From assembly GCA_036655715.1 (NCBI GenBank), contig JAVVPO010000027.1, positions 1 to 26,766 on the forward strand: a DNA stretch of 26,766 nucleotides, read 5' to 3'. Origin of the DNA: JAVVPO01 sp036655715. Its GTDB lineage: Bacteria > Bacillota > Clostridia > Lachnospirales > Cellulosilyticaceae. The translations under genes were made by a program, and so were the position numbers. Below the pieces are notes generated by a model. It ran no database searches. It was not told the DNA's origin and worked only from the letters and a program-made list of their open reading frames with translations. Shown piece after piece: positions 15,161 through 22,767 of the stretch. Positions within the stretch are counted from its first letter, which is position 1. Every line of letters starts with the position of its first letter.

Positions 15161-15202
15161 TATATAATAAAAACAGGGCTTTGGTCCTGTTTTTATTATA
15201 TA
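15161..15202 (+). terminator. Long terminator hairpin before the radical SAM gene
   Basis: The 17-base arms TATATAATAAAAACAGG and their exact complement flank an 8-base loop, and the 3' arm contains TTTTTATTATATA. It starts just after the previous stop codon and ends 1 base before the next gene's AAGAAAGGA ribosome binding site, so leak-through may feed that gene. Confidence 0.8.
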
Positions 15203-15217
15203 AGAAAGGATATCTAT

Positions 15218-16141
15218 ATGTCTAACAATAGATTTTATACTTTAAATAATTTTTTACGTAGTATTCATCATGAAAAAGTGATGAAACTCTCTATCGACGG
15301 TGGATTCACCTGCCCAAACCGAGATGGAAAAGCTGGAAAAGGTGGCTGTATTTTTTGTAGTAGCATGGGAAGTGGTGACTTTGCAGGTAGTAGAATTCTC
15401 TCTATTACAAATCAAATGCACTCTAATATAGATTTGCTTTCAAATAAGTGGCCTCACATCAATAAGTATATCGCTTATTTTCAGTCCTACTCCAATACAT
15501 ATGCACCACTTGAAGAACTTAAAGCCAAATACGAAGAAGCCTTATCCTTTGACAATGTTGTGGGTCTAGCTATTGCCACTAGAGCTGACTGCTTAGAGAT
15601 AGATACTTTAGATTATCTTGAAGACCTTAGTCATCGTACTCACCTTTGGGTAGAACTGGGATTACAAAGTATCCATGAAAAAAGTAATTTGTTCATTAAT
15701 CGTGGTCATAGCTTAGATTGTTTTACAGAAGCTGTTCATGCACTCCACAATCGTGGTATAGAAGTTGTTGCTCATATGATTCTTGGTCTTCCTGATGAGT
15801 CTACTGAAGATATGCTAGCTACTGCTAGGTATCTAGCTTCATTACCTCTGCAAGGTGTTAAGATTCATATGCTTCATGTATTAGATAATTCTCCACTCGG
15901 CAAACTTTACGAGAAAAATCCATTCTCTCTTCTTACTGAAGAAGAGTATATCTATCTTATTGGAGAAGTATTGAAAATATTACCTCCTCATTTTGTCATT
16001 CATAGACTCACTGGAGATGGAGATAAAAAGCATCTTATCGCCCCTTTATGGACAACTAATAAGACTCATATTTTAAATAGTATTAATAAATATTTAAAAG
16101 AAAATAATATCTATCAAGGAAATACATCAAACATGTATTGA
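15218..16141 (+). CDS. Radical SAM protein, TIGR01212 family (YtqA/YhcC-like)
   Basis: The product has 307 residues. Cluster-binding cysteines are in a TCPNRDG...GGCIFC arrangement (Cys32, Cys44, Cys47), the wide-spaced variant typical of TIGR01212 rather than CxxxCxxC. Other family blocks are YFQSYSNTYAP, LAIATRADCL, WVELGLQSIHEKS, NRGH and HMILGLPDES. The family has close relatives implicated in tRNA modification, but the substrate here is not established. The start is ATG at 15218 with AAAGGA 7 bases upstream. It is followed after about 50 bases by the DUF4364 gene on the same strand. Confidence 0.9.
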   Translation: MSNNRFYTLNNFLRSIHHEKVMKLSIDGGFTCPNRDGKAGKGGCIFCSSMGSGDFAGSRILSITNQMHSNIDLLSNKWPHINKYIAYFQSYSNTYAPLEELKAKYEEALSFDNVVGLAIATRADCLEIDTLDYLEDLSHRTHLWVELGLQSIHEKSNLFINRGHSLDCFTEAVHALHNRGIEVVAHMILGLPDESTEDMLATARYLASLPLQGVKIHMLHVLDNSPLGKLYEKNPFSLLTEEEYIYLIGEVLKILPPHFVIHRLTGDGDKKHLIAPLWTTNKTHILNSINKYLKENNIYQGNTSNMY

Positions 16142-16194
16142 GTTTATCTTCATTTTATTATACAATGATAGTAAAAAGCGTGAGGAGGTCATAT

Positions 16195-16719
16195 ATGATT
16201 AACTTAAATGAAGATTTTACAATGAATAAGTTAATTGTTCTGTACTTATTATCTCGGATTAAAATGCCTCTATCTCTTTCCCAAATCACGCAAATTGTCT
16301 TAGAGCGAGGCTATACAGATTATTTCTCTATGCAGCAATATCTCAATGAACTCTTAGAGTCTCATTTAGTCGTAAAGACAAAAGATAATAATGTCTCTTA
16401 CTTTGATATTTCTGAAAAAGGATCTCAGACCTTAGAATTTTTCTCATCTCGTATACCAGCATCTATCCGTTTAGAGCTTGATAATTTTATTGCTACAAAC
16501 TGGAGGAAGCTTAGAAGTGAGATAGATGTATTTGCTGAATATATTCCAAGTAAGGAATATGAGTATATTGTTCACTGTAAGATTACAGAAAACAATTCTG
16601 TTCTCATAGAGTTAAATGTAAATGTCGCATCTAAGAAACAAGCTATTACAATGTGTGATTCATGGAAAAATAATTCTTCCAACTTATATAGTGAGATTTT
16701 ACAACTACTTTCAAAATAA
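16195..16719 (+). CDS. DUF4364 family protein, winged-helix-like
   Basis: The product has 174 residues from ATG 16195, chosen because GAGGAGG lies 6 bases upstream; the frame is open from 16138. The N-terminal 75 residues look like a winged helix (LSLSQITQIVLERGYTDYFSMQQYLNELLESHLVV, then DISEKGSQTLEFF). The C-terminal part is a mixed domain ending MCDSWKNNSSNLYSEILQLL. DUF4364 proteins are widespread in Clostridia and usually treated as putative transcription regulators, without established targets. The last codons overlap the start of the long inverted repeat at 16718-16802. Confidence 0.8.
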   Translation: MINLNEDFTMNKLIVLYLLSRIKMPLSLSQITQIVLERGYTDYFSMQQYLNELLESHLVVKTKDNNVSYFDISEKGSQTLEFFSSRIPASIRLELDNFIATNWRKLRSEIDVFAEYIPSKEYEYIVHCKITENNSVLIELNVNVASKKQAITMCDSWKNNSSNLYSEILQLLSK

Positions 16720-16802
16720 AGTCTGCTAAATAATAAATAGAAAAAGAGGGCTACTTATGAATTAAGTAGTCCTCTTTTTCTATTTATTATTTAGCAGACT
16801 TT
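16718..16802. repeat. 85-nt near-perfect inverted repeat (39-bp stem)
   Basis: Bases 16718-16756 and 16764-16802 are complementary at 39 positions with a single G-T wobble, around the loop ATGAATT. The inner part contains AAAAAGAGG/CCTCTTTTTC and would act as a terminator for the DUF4364 gene. The outer 20 or more base pairs are not needed for that. The repeat overlaps the TAA stop codon. I see no target-site duplication or transposase relationship. Confidence 0.9.
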
Positions 16803-16820
16803 CCTGTAATTTCAGATAAC

Positions 16821-16852
16821 AAAAAAGCTTACTCCTAAGAGTAAGCTTTTTT
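16821..16852 (-). terminator. Terminator of the tRNA operon
   Basis: A 14-bp perfect stem (AAAAAAGCTTACTC with its complement) around CTAA, with the T run inside the distal arm. It lies 6 bases after tRNA-Pro on the minus strand. Confidence 0.85.
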
Positions 16853-16858
16853 TAACAT

Positions 16859-16932
16859 CGGGGTGACAGGACTCGAACCTGCGGCCTCCTGAACCCAAAT
16901 CAGGCGCTCTAGCCAAACTGAGCTACACCCCG
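16859..16932 (-). tRNA. tRNA-Pro (anticodon TGG)
   Basis: The minus strand folds as a full cloverleaf of 74 nt. The acceptor stem is CGGGGTG/CACCCCG, the D stem GCTC/GAGC, the anticodon stem CCTGA/TCAGG with loop TTTGGGT, and the T arm carries TTCGAGT. The CCA end is not encoded. Confidence 0.96.
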
Positions 16933-16940
16933 TAGCAAAA

Positions 16941-17011
16941 GCGCGAGACGGGAGTCGAACCCGCGACCCTCTCCTTGGCAAGGAGATGCTCTACCACTGA
17001 GCCACTCGCGC
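16941..17011 (-). tRNA. tRNA-Gly (anticodon GCC)
   Basis: The minus strand gives a 71-nt cloverleaf. The acceptor is GCGCGAG/CTCGCGC, the D stem GCTC/GAGC, the anticodon stem TCTCC/GGAGA with loop TTGCCAA, and the T stem GCGGG/CCCGT with TTCGACT. CCA is not encoded. It is 8 bases upstream of tRNA-Pro in the same transcript. Confidence 0.96.
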
Positions 17012-17038
17012 ATATAATGTATGCCTTTCATAAAAAAT

Positions 17039-17067
17039 ATTTTACCATATATTACTTGCCTCGTCAA
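17039..17067 (-). promoter_or_regulatory. Promoter of the tRNA-Gly/tRNA-Pro operon
   Basis: TTGACG (plus-strand 17062-17067), a 17-base spacer and TAAAAT (17039-17044) on the minus strand, about 28 bases before tRNA-Gly. Confidence 0.75.
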
Positions 17068-17102
17068 TCTCTTTTATATAAAAAATCATTTTATTATAAT
17101 TT

Positions 17103-17143
17103 AAAATGATAATACATAGTTATTCACTATGCATTATCATTTT
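17103..17143 (-). terminator. Hairpin overlapping the 3' end of the acidic repeat gene
   Basis: The 17-base arms (17103-17119 and 17127-17143) pair with one wobble around a 7-base loop. The 5' arm on the minus strand encodes the last residues and the stop codon TAA sits in the loop. The T tract after the hairpin is interrupted, so termination strength is uncertain. Confidence 0.6.
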
Positions 17144-17914
17144 AATCATACACTTCTTCTCTTCTGCTAACTGAATCATATATTTAGTGATAATCTCACC
17201 TTGCCTACCTATGGCACACCCACTTGAACTAATAATGTTATCAGTTAGCACCTTGCCTTCTAGTAGTTCATACTGCCTTAACCTAAAACTTTGTCTATCT
17301 ATTTCCTTAGAGCATTCCTGTTCTACCAATACTTCTTCAGGACTTTCTTTGTACCTATAGGTCTCTAAATAGATATCCTCTATTCTAGTTGTCTCTTCTA
17401 ATCTATCTATAGGCTCTAATTCACTTAGATCCTCTAACTTATCCACTTCTTCTAGCTCATCTAGGTCTTCTAAATCTTCTAGTTCTTCTACTTCTATATC
17501 TAGTGTTGCCACTATTTCATCATTGCCTTCTAATAAATAGGTTCCCATTTCACTAAGCATACTATGAATTTCTTCAGACATATAAGGTTTAACACAATCT
17601 GGCTTTTCATTTTCAAATTGTTCATCACATTCTAGTACATAAGTTTCATCACTAGTACTTATCTCAGTATAGTCATTACAGTCTTTATACTCTGGTATTT
17701 TATCTACCTTTAGATTGATATAGTGTCCTTCATAGTTCCTCGTACCTACTTGTACCGAGTTATCAAGTTCTAGTTTTTTGTTTTCATCCATTCCATGATG
17801 CTCAGCTAGTTGGCTTTCTTTTTTTAGTTGTTTATATTCTTGTGTCTTACCATCTAGCATAGTTAAGTCTAAGCTGCCATTTTTCAAATAATAATCATCT
17901 TTTCGACCTCTCAT
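17120..17914 (-). CDS. Unrecognised acidic protein with Leu-Glu-Asp repeats
   Basis: The product has 264 residues and is strongly acidic. The first 100 residues are polar without a recognisable fold. Residues about 140-180 form a run of short heptad-like units (LEDLEDLDELEEVDKLEDLS, then LEPIDRLEE), probably a coiled coil or acidic helix. The last 50 residues look like a small folded unit: YELLEGKVLTDNIISSSG followed by IGRQGEIITKYMIQLAEE. This resembles the G-x-V-L-x-(D/E)-x-I...G-x-x-I-T hairpin modules found in several clostridial proteins and in RpoC, but a homology claim is not safe. The gene is the last of the lon-engB cluster, 40 bases after engB, with an 8-bp inverted repeat in the gap. 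AGGA lies 8 bases before ATG 17914. Confidence 0.65.
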   Translation of the reverse strand: MRGRKDDYYLKNGSLDLTMLDGKTQEYKQLKKESQLAEHHGMDENKKLELDNSVQVGTRNYEGHYINLKVDKIPEYKDCNDYTEISTSDETYVLECDEQFENEKPDCVKPYMSEEIHSMLSEMGTYLLEGNDEIVATLDIEVEELEDLEDLDELEEVDKLEDLSELEPIDRLEETTRIEDIYLETYRYKESPEEVLVEQECSKEIDRQSFRLRQYELLEGKVLTDNIISSSGCAIGRQGEIITKYMIQLAEEKKCMIKMIMHSE

Positions 17915-17930
17915 TAACTATCCTGCCCCC

Positions 17931-17952
17931 TTTAAACTCCCCTAAGTTTAAA
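17931..17952. repeat. Small inverted repeat between engB and the acidic repeat gene
   Basis: TTTAAACT and AGTTTAAA flank a 6-base spacer. It could be a processing or attenuation hairpin between the two cistrons, placed about 17 bases before the downstream start. Confidence 0.45.
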
Positions 17953-17954
17953 AT

Positions 17955-18590
17955 CTATTCTTCTGTTTCAGCTGCTGCTTCAGCGGCTTCTCTAATCGCA
18001 TCTTCTTCATCTACGATTAAATCTAATATTTGCCAAAGTTCTTCTTTACCTTGCTTAGTTGTAGCTGAAAAGGCCACTAATCTATCTCCATCACGAAGCT
18101 TTAATCCTTTTTTAAGCATCGCTACATGTTTTGGCACTTGACTACGTTTAAGTTTATCAAGCTTTGTTGCTACGATAATTACATTATGATGATAATGAGA
18201 AATCCACTCATACATAATCTTATCATTCTCACCAACTTCATGTCTGATATCTATAAGAAGTACAACTTGTTTTAAATTCACTCTATCTGATAAATAGCCT
18301 TCAATTAATTTTCCCCAGCTATCTCTTTGAGTTTTTGATACTTTAGCATATCCGTATCCTGGTAAGTCTACAATACGAAATCTATCTTGTACATTGTAGA
18401 AGTTAATTGTTTGCGTCTTACCTGGTTGTGAACTTGTTCTTGCTAAACCTTTTCTATTAACAAGTGAGTTAATAAGTGAAGATTTACCTACATTAGATTT
18501 ACCTGCAAACGCTATCTCTGTTACATTTATTTCTGGAAATTGAGTATTGTTACCTGCTGTAATAATTAATTCTGATTTAGTTACGTTCAT
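17955..18590 (-). CDS. engB: Ribosome-biogenesis GTPase EngB (YsxC/YihA)
   Basis: This is an essential-type GTPase that helps mature the large ribosomal subunit in related bacteria. The protein has 211 residues. G1 is GKSNVGKSS (30-38), G2 includes the Thr-rich SSQPGKTQTINF block, G3 is DLPGYG (75-80), G4 is TKLD (142-145), and the G5-like segment is FSATTKQGKEEL. A short Ala/Glu tail ends the protein. Its ATG overlaps the lon stop codon by one base (TAATG) with GGAGG inside the end of lon, so translation is coupled, as in the conserved lon-engB pair of Firmicutes. Confidence 0.97.
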   Translation of the reverse strand: MNVTKSELIITAGNNTQFPEINVTEIAFAGKSNVGKSSLINSLVNRKGLARTSSQPGKTQTINFYNVQDRFRIVDLPGYGYAKVSKTQRDSWGKLIEGYLSDRVNLKQVVLLIDIRHEVGENDKIMYEWISHYHHNVIIVATKLDKLKRSQVPKHVAMLKKGLKLRDGDRLVAFSATTKQGKEELWQILDLIVDEEDAIREAAEAAAETEE

Positions 18591-20911
18591 TATTGTCCTC
18601 CTAAGGTTGCAAATACATATTGAAGTACATCTTCCATCTTATCTGCGTAATTAATATTCATTTTGTCTATGATGTTTGCTTCTAGTTCTTTAATATCTTT
18701 CTCATTAGCTTTTGGTACAATCACATCAAATATACCTGCTCTTTTTGCTGCTAATATTTTTTCTTTTAAACCACCTATAGGAAGTACTCTTCCTCTAATG
18801 GTTATTTCTCCAGTCATAGCTATATCATTTCTAATAGGTTTCCCTGTAAAGGCTGAAATAATAGCTGTAGCCATAGTAATTCCTGCTGAAGGTCCATCTT
18901 TTGGTACAGCTCCTTCTGGAATATGAATATGGATATCTACATCTTTATAAAAATCTTTTTCAAGTCCTAGTTCGCTGCCTCTAGATCTAATATAACTTAT
19001 AGCTGCCTTAGCAGACTCCTTCATTACATTACCCATATTACCAGTTAAGTCTAAAGTACCTCTTCCTGGCATAATATTGACTTCTATAGATAAAGTATCT
19101 CCGCCTACAGCAGTCCATGCGAGCCCTCTAACTACACCTACCTGAGGCGCTTTATTTTTCTCCTCATATGTATACCTAGGAGCTCCTAGGTACTCTTTTA
19201 CTTTAACTAAATTAACAGTAATACTTTTTTTATCTTTTTCAATAAGCTCTTTAGAAACTTTTCTACAAATATTGCCTAACTGTCTATTTAGATTTCTTAC
19301 ACCTGATTCTCTAGTGTAGTGATCAATCACGTAAGCCAAAGTCTCTTTATTTAATTTACATTGTTTTTTTGCTAGGCCGTGATTACCTAGTTGTTTAGGC
19401 CATAAATAGGTATTTGCAATCTCTAGTTTCTCTACAGCTGTATAACTACTTACATCTATAATATCCATACGATCTAATAAAGGTCTCGGAATAGTCGATA
19501 AGGTATTTGCTGTTGCTATAAACATCACATGACTTAAATCAAATGGTAGCTCTAAATAGTGATCTCTAAAAGCCTTGTTTTGCTGGCTATCTAATATCTC
19601 AAGTAAGGCTGCTGCTGGGTCTCCTCTGAAATCTCCCATCATCTTATCTATTTCATCCAAAAGCATAAGAGGATTGTTTGATTTTGCCACTTTAAGTGAC
19701 TGTATAAATCTACCCGGCATAGCCCCTACATAAGTTCTCCTATGCCCTCTAATCTCAGCTTCATCTCTTACTCCACCTAAAGATATTCTCACATAGTTTC
19801 TGTTAGTCGCCTTAGCTATAGATTCTACTATAGATGTTTTCCCAACTCCCGGTGGGCCAACGAGACATAAGATAGGTGCTTCTACTCTGTTTGCTAGCTT
19901 TCTTACTGCTAGATACTCTAATATTCTTTCTTTAATCTGCACAAGTCCATAGTGATCTTCTTCTAGTACTTGCTTTGCCTTAATAATATCTATATTTTCT
20001 TCTGTCCGAATATCCCAAGGAAGTTCTAATATATTTTCGATATAACCTCTAATCACACCACTTTCTGGTGAACTAGTTGGCACTTTTAGGTATCTTATAA
20101 TTTCTTTTTCTAGCTTATCTTTGACTTCTTCACTTAGATTTCTAGTTTCTATCTGCTGTCTATAACTCTCAGCCTCAGCTTTAACACCATCTTTTTCTCC
20201 AAGCTCATCTTGGATAATTTTCAATTGTTCTCTTAAGAAATATTCTTTTTGTGTTTTATCAATACTATCTTTTACTTTTTTGAATATATCTCTTTGTAGT
20301 TCTAATACCTCAACCTCTTTTTGTAAAATACCTATAACTTCATAGATTCTATCTGTCATAGCCATACATTCTAAGATTTTTTGTTTAATAGCTATCTCTA
20401 AAGGCATATTGGCAATGATAAGATCAATCACTTCTATAGGACTACTAGCACCTAAAATATTATACACCATTTCACCTGATAATTTGGTATTAAGCTTGGC
20501 ATAGTTTTCAAAAAGGTCTCCCACTGTTCTCATGAGCGCTTCAGTTTCTAAATTATCTTCTATCGACTCTTCTATTTCTTCTATCTCTGCATGTATATAC
20601 TCATCTTCAGTAAGAGCAATAACTTTAGCACGCTTTTCGCCTTCTACTAGTATCTTTAATAGAGGCGGTTTAAGCTTAACTATTTGTTTGATGCTTACAA
20701 TAGTACCTACCTCATAAAGTTCATCTAACTTTGGTTCATCTATATTAGTATCCTTTTGAGTAACCAAAAGGATTTTCTCATCCTTTAACATTGCGGTTTC
20801 TATAGCTTTAAGTGATTTATCTCTTCCTATATCAAAATGTACAATCATATTTGGGAATACAGTCATACCTCTTAAAGGAATGAGAGGTATTGTCTTTCTT
20901 GCTGTCTTCAT
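18590..20911 (-). CDS. lon: ATP-dependent protease Lon (LonA type)
   Basis: This is a cytoplasmic AAA+ serine protease that degrades misfolded and regulatory proteins. The protein is full length at 773 residues. The N-terminal substrate-binding domain (about 8-200) is followed by a coiled coil and by the AAA+ module with Walker A GPPGVGKT (352-359), Walker B LMLLDEID and the GGVRDEAEIRGH loop. The protease domain carries the Ser-Lys dyad, Ser675 (DGPSAG) and Lys718 (GGLKEK), at the usual 43-residue spacing. The start is ATG at 20911 with AAGGAGA. An extended -10 promoter lies upstream, so it can be expressed separately from lonB. No CIRCE or similar heat-shock operator is visible. Confidence 0.98.
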   Translation of the reverse strand: MKTARKTIPLIPLRGMTVFPNMIVHFDIGRDKSLKAIETAMLKDEKILLVTQKDTNIDEPKLDELYEVGTIVSIKQIVKLKPPLLKILVEGEKRAKVIALTEDEYIHAEIEEIEESIEDNLETEALMRTVGDLFENYAKLNTKLSGEMVYNILGASSPIEVIDLIIANMPLEIAIKQKILECMAMTDRIYEVIGILQKEVEVLELQRDIFKKVKDSIDKTQKEYFLREQLKIIQDELGEKDGVKAEAESYRQQIETRNLSEEVKDKLEKEIIRYLKVPTSSPESGVIRGYIENILELPWDIRTEENIDIIKAKQVLEEDHYGLVQIKERILEYLAVRKLANRVEAPILCLVGPPGVGKTSIVESIAKATNRNYVRISLGGVRDEAEIRGHRRTYVGAMPGRFIQSLKVAKSNNPLMLLDEIDKMMGDFRGDPAAALLEILDSQQNKAFRDHYLELPFDLSHVMFIATANTLSTIPRPLLDRMDIIDVSSYTAVEKLEIANTYLWPKQLGNHGLAKKQCKLNKETLAYVIDHYTRESGVRNLNRQLGNICRKVSKELIEKDKKSITVNLVKVKEYLGAPRYTYEEKNKAPQVGVVRGLAWTAVGGDTLSIEVNIMPGRGTLDLTGNMGNVMKESAKAAISYIRSRGSELGLEKDFYKDVDIHIHIPEGAVPKDGPSAGITMATAIISAFTGKPIRNDIAMTGEITIRGRVLPIGGLKEKILAAKRAGIFDVIVPKANEKDIKELEANIIDKMNINYADKMEDVLQYVFATLGGQ

Positions 20912-20949
20912 ACGGTCTCCTTCTTGATCTTTTATTTTATCTAACTATT

Positions 20950-20958
20950 ATTATACCA
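20950..20958 (-). promoter_or_regulatory. Extended -10 promoter of lon
   Basis: TGGTATAAT on the minus strand is a TG-n-TATAAT extended -10 element about 40 bases before the lon start. No convincing -35 is present. Confidence 0.5.
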
Positions 20959-21005
20959 AAATATTGGCTTAGTTTTTTAATAAAATAAAAGTTTTTTCTA
21001 AAAAC

Positions 21006-22646
21006 CTATGCATGAAGGATACTTTCTGCTTTTTCAGTAACCGTTTTGTCCCATATTTCTTTAATAACTTCTTCAATAGTCCCTACAGGAACAATGTCTA
21101 TCCCTAAATTCAAATAGGTCTGCTGCATATTCTCTTTTGGAATAATGACTTTTGTCACTCCAGCATTCTTTGCAGCTAGAATTTTCTCAGTTACACCACC
21201 TACAGGGTAAACTTCACCGTGTATCGTAATTTCCCCTGTCATTGCTATATTAGAAGAAACAGGTTCATTAAACAATGCTGAATAAACACATGAAAACATC
21301 GCAATACCAGCCGATGGACCATCCACAGGTATTCCCGTTGGAAAATTAATGTGTATAAAATAACTATCAATATCTATGTTATACATCATTTTAAATAAGG
21401 TTAGGACATTTTCAGCAGAACTGTAGGCCATACTTTTTCGTTTGCTAGTACTATTACGTAAATGAAGCTCTTCTTCTTCTATAAGTCCTGTAATTTTAAG
21501 CTGTCCTTCTTTTTTAGGCACTTTTTGCGCTACTGCTTGAACATCTAATAGCATGCCTTGTCCAGCTCTAATGACAGCTAATCCATTTACTTTTCCAATA
21601 TGCTCTTTATTATCTACTTCTTTTTGAGTATACATACTATATCCACCAGATTTAATAACCCATTCTACATCGATTATTTCTATCTTATCTTTTACTTCTA
21701 ATTTTGCCTTATTATAGCTTGTTTGTAGTATTGTAATAGCATCTCTACCATTCGTCGCATAATCAGCAATTAAATCCTGTGCTTTATCCTCAATATCTAA
21801 TTTATCCTTGATAACCGTCCGGCTAATGATTTTTTTAATCTCATCTTTAGCAAGGTCTTTAAAAAATATCTCTACGCATCTTGACCTTAATGCTGGAGGT
21901 ATCTCGTCTCGTGATCTAGTTGTCGCGCCTATTAGCCTAAAATCTGCTGGCAAACCATTTTTAAAGATATCATGAATGTGCCTTGGGATATTCTCATCAT
22001 CTTGTGAATAGTAAGCACTTTCTAAGAGCACCTTTCTATCCTCCAAAACTTTAAGTAATTTATTCATCTGGACAGGATGAAGCTCTCCAATCTCATCAAT
22101 GAACAATACGCCTCCATGGGCCTTGGTCACTGCCCCTGCTTTAGGCTGAGGGATACCTGCTGCGCCATAAGCTCCTGCGCCTTGATAAATGGGATCATGC
22201 ACGGAACCAATGAGCGGGTCCGCTACGCTTCTTTCATCAAATCTAAGCGTAGTTGCATCTATCTCTACAAACTTGGCATCTGTCCTAAAAGAGGCATTGG
22301 GATTCTTCTTTGCAATATCTAGTGCAATTCTAGCTGCAGCTGTCTTGCCAATCCCAGGACTCCCATAAATAATGATATGCTGCGGATTAGGTGTACACAA
22401 TGCTGTTTTAAGTGCCAAAATCCCATCAGCCTGTCCCATAATATCCTCTTCAACTTTAGGTCTCATTTTCTCTGTCAGTGGCTCTGCAAGAGATATTCTC
22501 CTAAGCTTTTGAAGTTCCTCATATTTTCTTGTAGAATCCTTATTTATATTAGTTTTTGCTGATGTGCTGTTCTTAAGCTGGAGCAAAAAGTAAATCCCTA
22601 TTACACATGAAAAAAATAGTTGTATACCCATCAAAATTGCTGTCAT
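21006..22646 (-). CDS. lonB: Sporulation-associated ATP-dependent protease LonB
   Basis: LonB is a membrane-anchored Lon-type protease; in Bacillus it is made in the forespore. The protein has 546 residues. There is one hydrophobic N-terminal segment (about 5-23) and no LonA-type N-domain. The AAA+ module has Walker A GSPGIGKT (95-102) and Walker B GGVLFIDEIGELH. The Lon protease domain carries Ser445 (DGPSAG) and Lys488 (GGVTEK), again 43 residues apart. The start is ATG at 22646 with AAGGAGG 10 bases upstream. It lies between clpX and lon, as in other spore-forming Firmicutes, and has a sigma-F-like promoter at 22679-22707. Confidence 0.95.
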   Translation of the reverse strand: MTAILMGIQLFFSCVIGIYFLLQLKNSTSAKTNINKDSTRKYEELQKLRRISLAEPLTEKMRPKVEEDIMGQADGILALKTALCTPNPQHIIIYGSPGIGKTAAARIALDIAKKNPNASFRTDAKFVEIDATTLRFDERSVADPLIGSVHDPIYQGAGAYGAAGIPQPKAGAVTKAHGGVLFIDEIGELHPVQMNKLLKVLEDRKVLLESAYYSQDDENIPRHIHDIFKNGLPADFRLIGATTRSRDEIPPALRSRCVEIFFKDLAKDEIKKIISRTVIKDKLDIEDKAQDLIADYATNGRDAITILQTSYNKAKLEVKDKIEIIDVEWVIKSGGYSMYTQKEVDNKEHIGKVNGLAVIRAGQGMLLDVQAVAQKVPKKEGQLKITGLIEEEELHLRNSTSKRKSMAYSSAENVLTLFKMMYNIDIDSYFIHINFPTGIPVDGPSAGIAMFSCVYSALFNEPVSSNIAMTGEITIHGEVYPVGGVTEKILAAKNAGVTKVIIPKENMQQTYLNLGIDIVPVGTIEEVIKEIWDKTVTEKAESILHA

Positions 22647-22678
22647 TCCAGTACGTCCTCCTTAGACTCTTTTTTGTG

Positions 22679-22707
22679 AGTATTGCCCCCGCTAAGTGAT
22701 TACATAC
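22679..22707 (-). promoter_or_regulatory. Sigma-F-like forespore promoter of lonB
   Basis: GTATG (plus-strand 22703-22707), a 15-base spacer and GGCAATACT (22679-22687) match the published sigma-F form GYATA-N15-GGnnAnnnT except for a G at the fifth -35 base, which sigma-F/sigma-G sites tolerate. It fits the known forespore expression of lonB in Bacillus. Confidence 0.65.
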
Positions 22708-22729
22708 TGTTTTTTACTATAAAAATATA

Positions 22730-22764
22730 AAAGACCTAATAACTTTTAAAGGTATTAGGTCTTT
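22730..22764 (-). terminator. Terminator of the tig-clpP-clpX operon
   Basis: AAAGACCTAATA and its exact complement (12 bp) flank an 11-base loop. T-rich sequence follows on the minus strand (TTTTATATTTTT). It begins 4 bases after the clpX stop codon. Confidence 0.8.
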
Positions 22765-22767
22765 ATA

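Noticed and set aside
16718..16802. The long inverted repeat as an insertion sequence end or attachment site for the nearby tRNAs
   Set aside because: There is no transposase or integrase, no target duplication, and no partial tRNA copy nearby.
20959..21005. Terminator between lonB and lon
   Set aside because: The region is A/T-rich but no stable hairpin could be found, so read-through from lonB into lon remains possible.
18590..22646. lon and lonB as a duplicated or split gene
   Set aside because: They are distinct family members (LonA with N-domain, LonB with membrane anchor) and the side-by-side order is the normal one in spore-forming Firmicutes.
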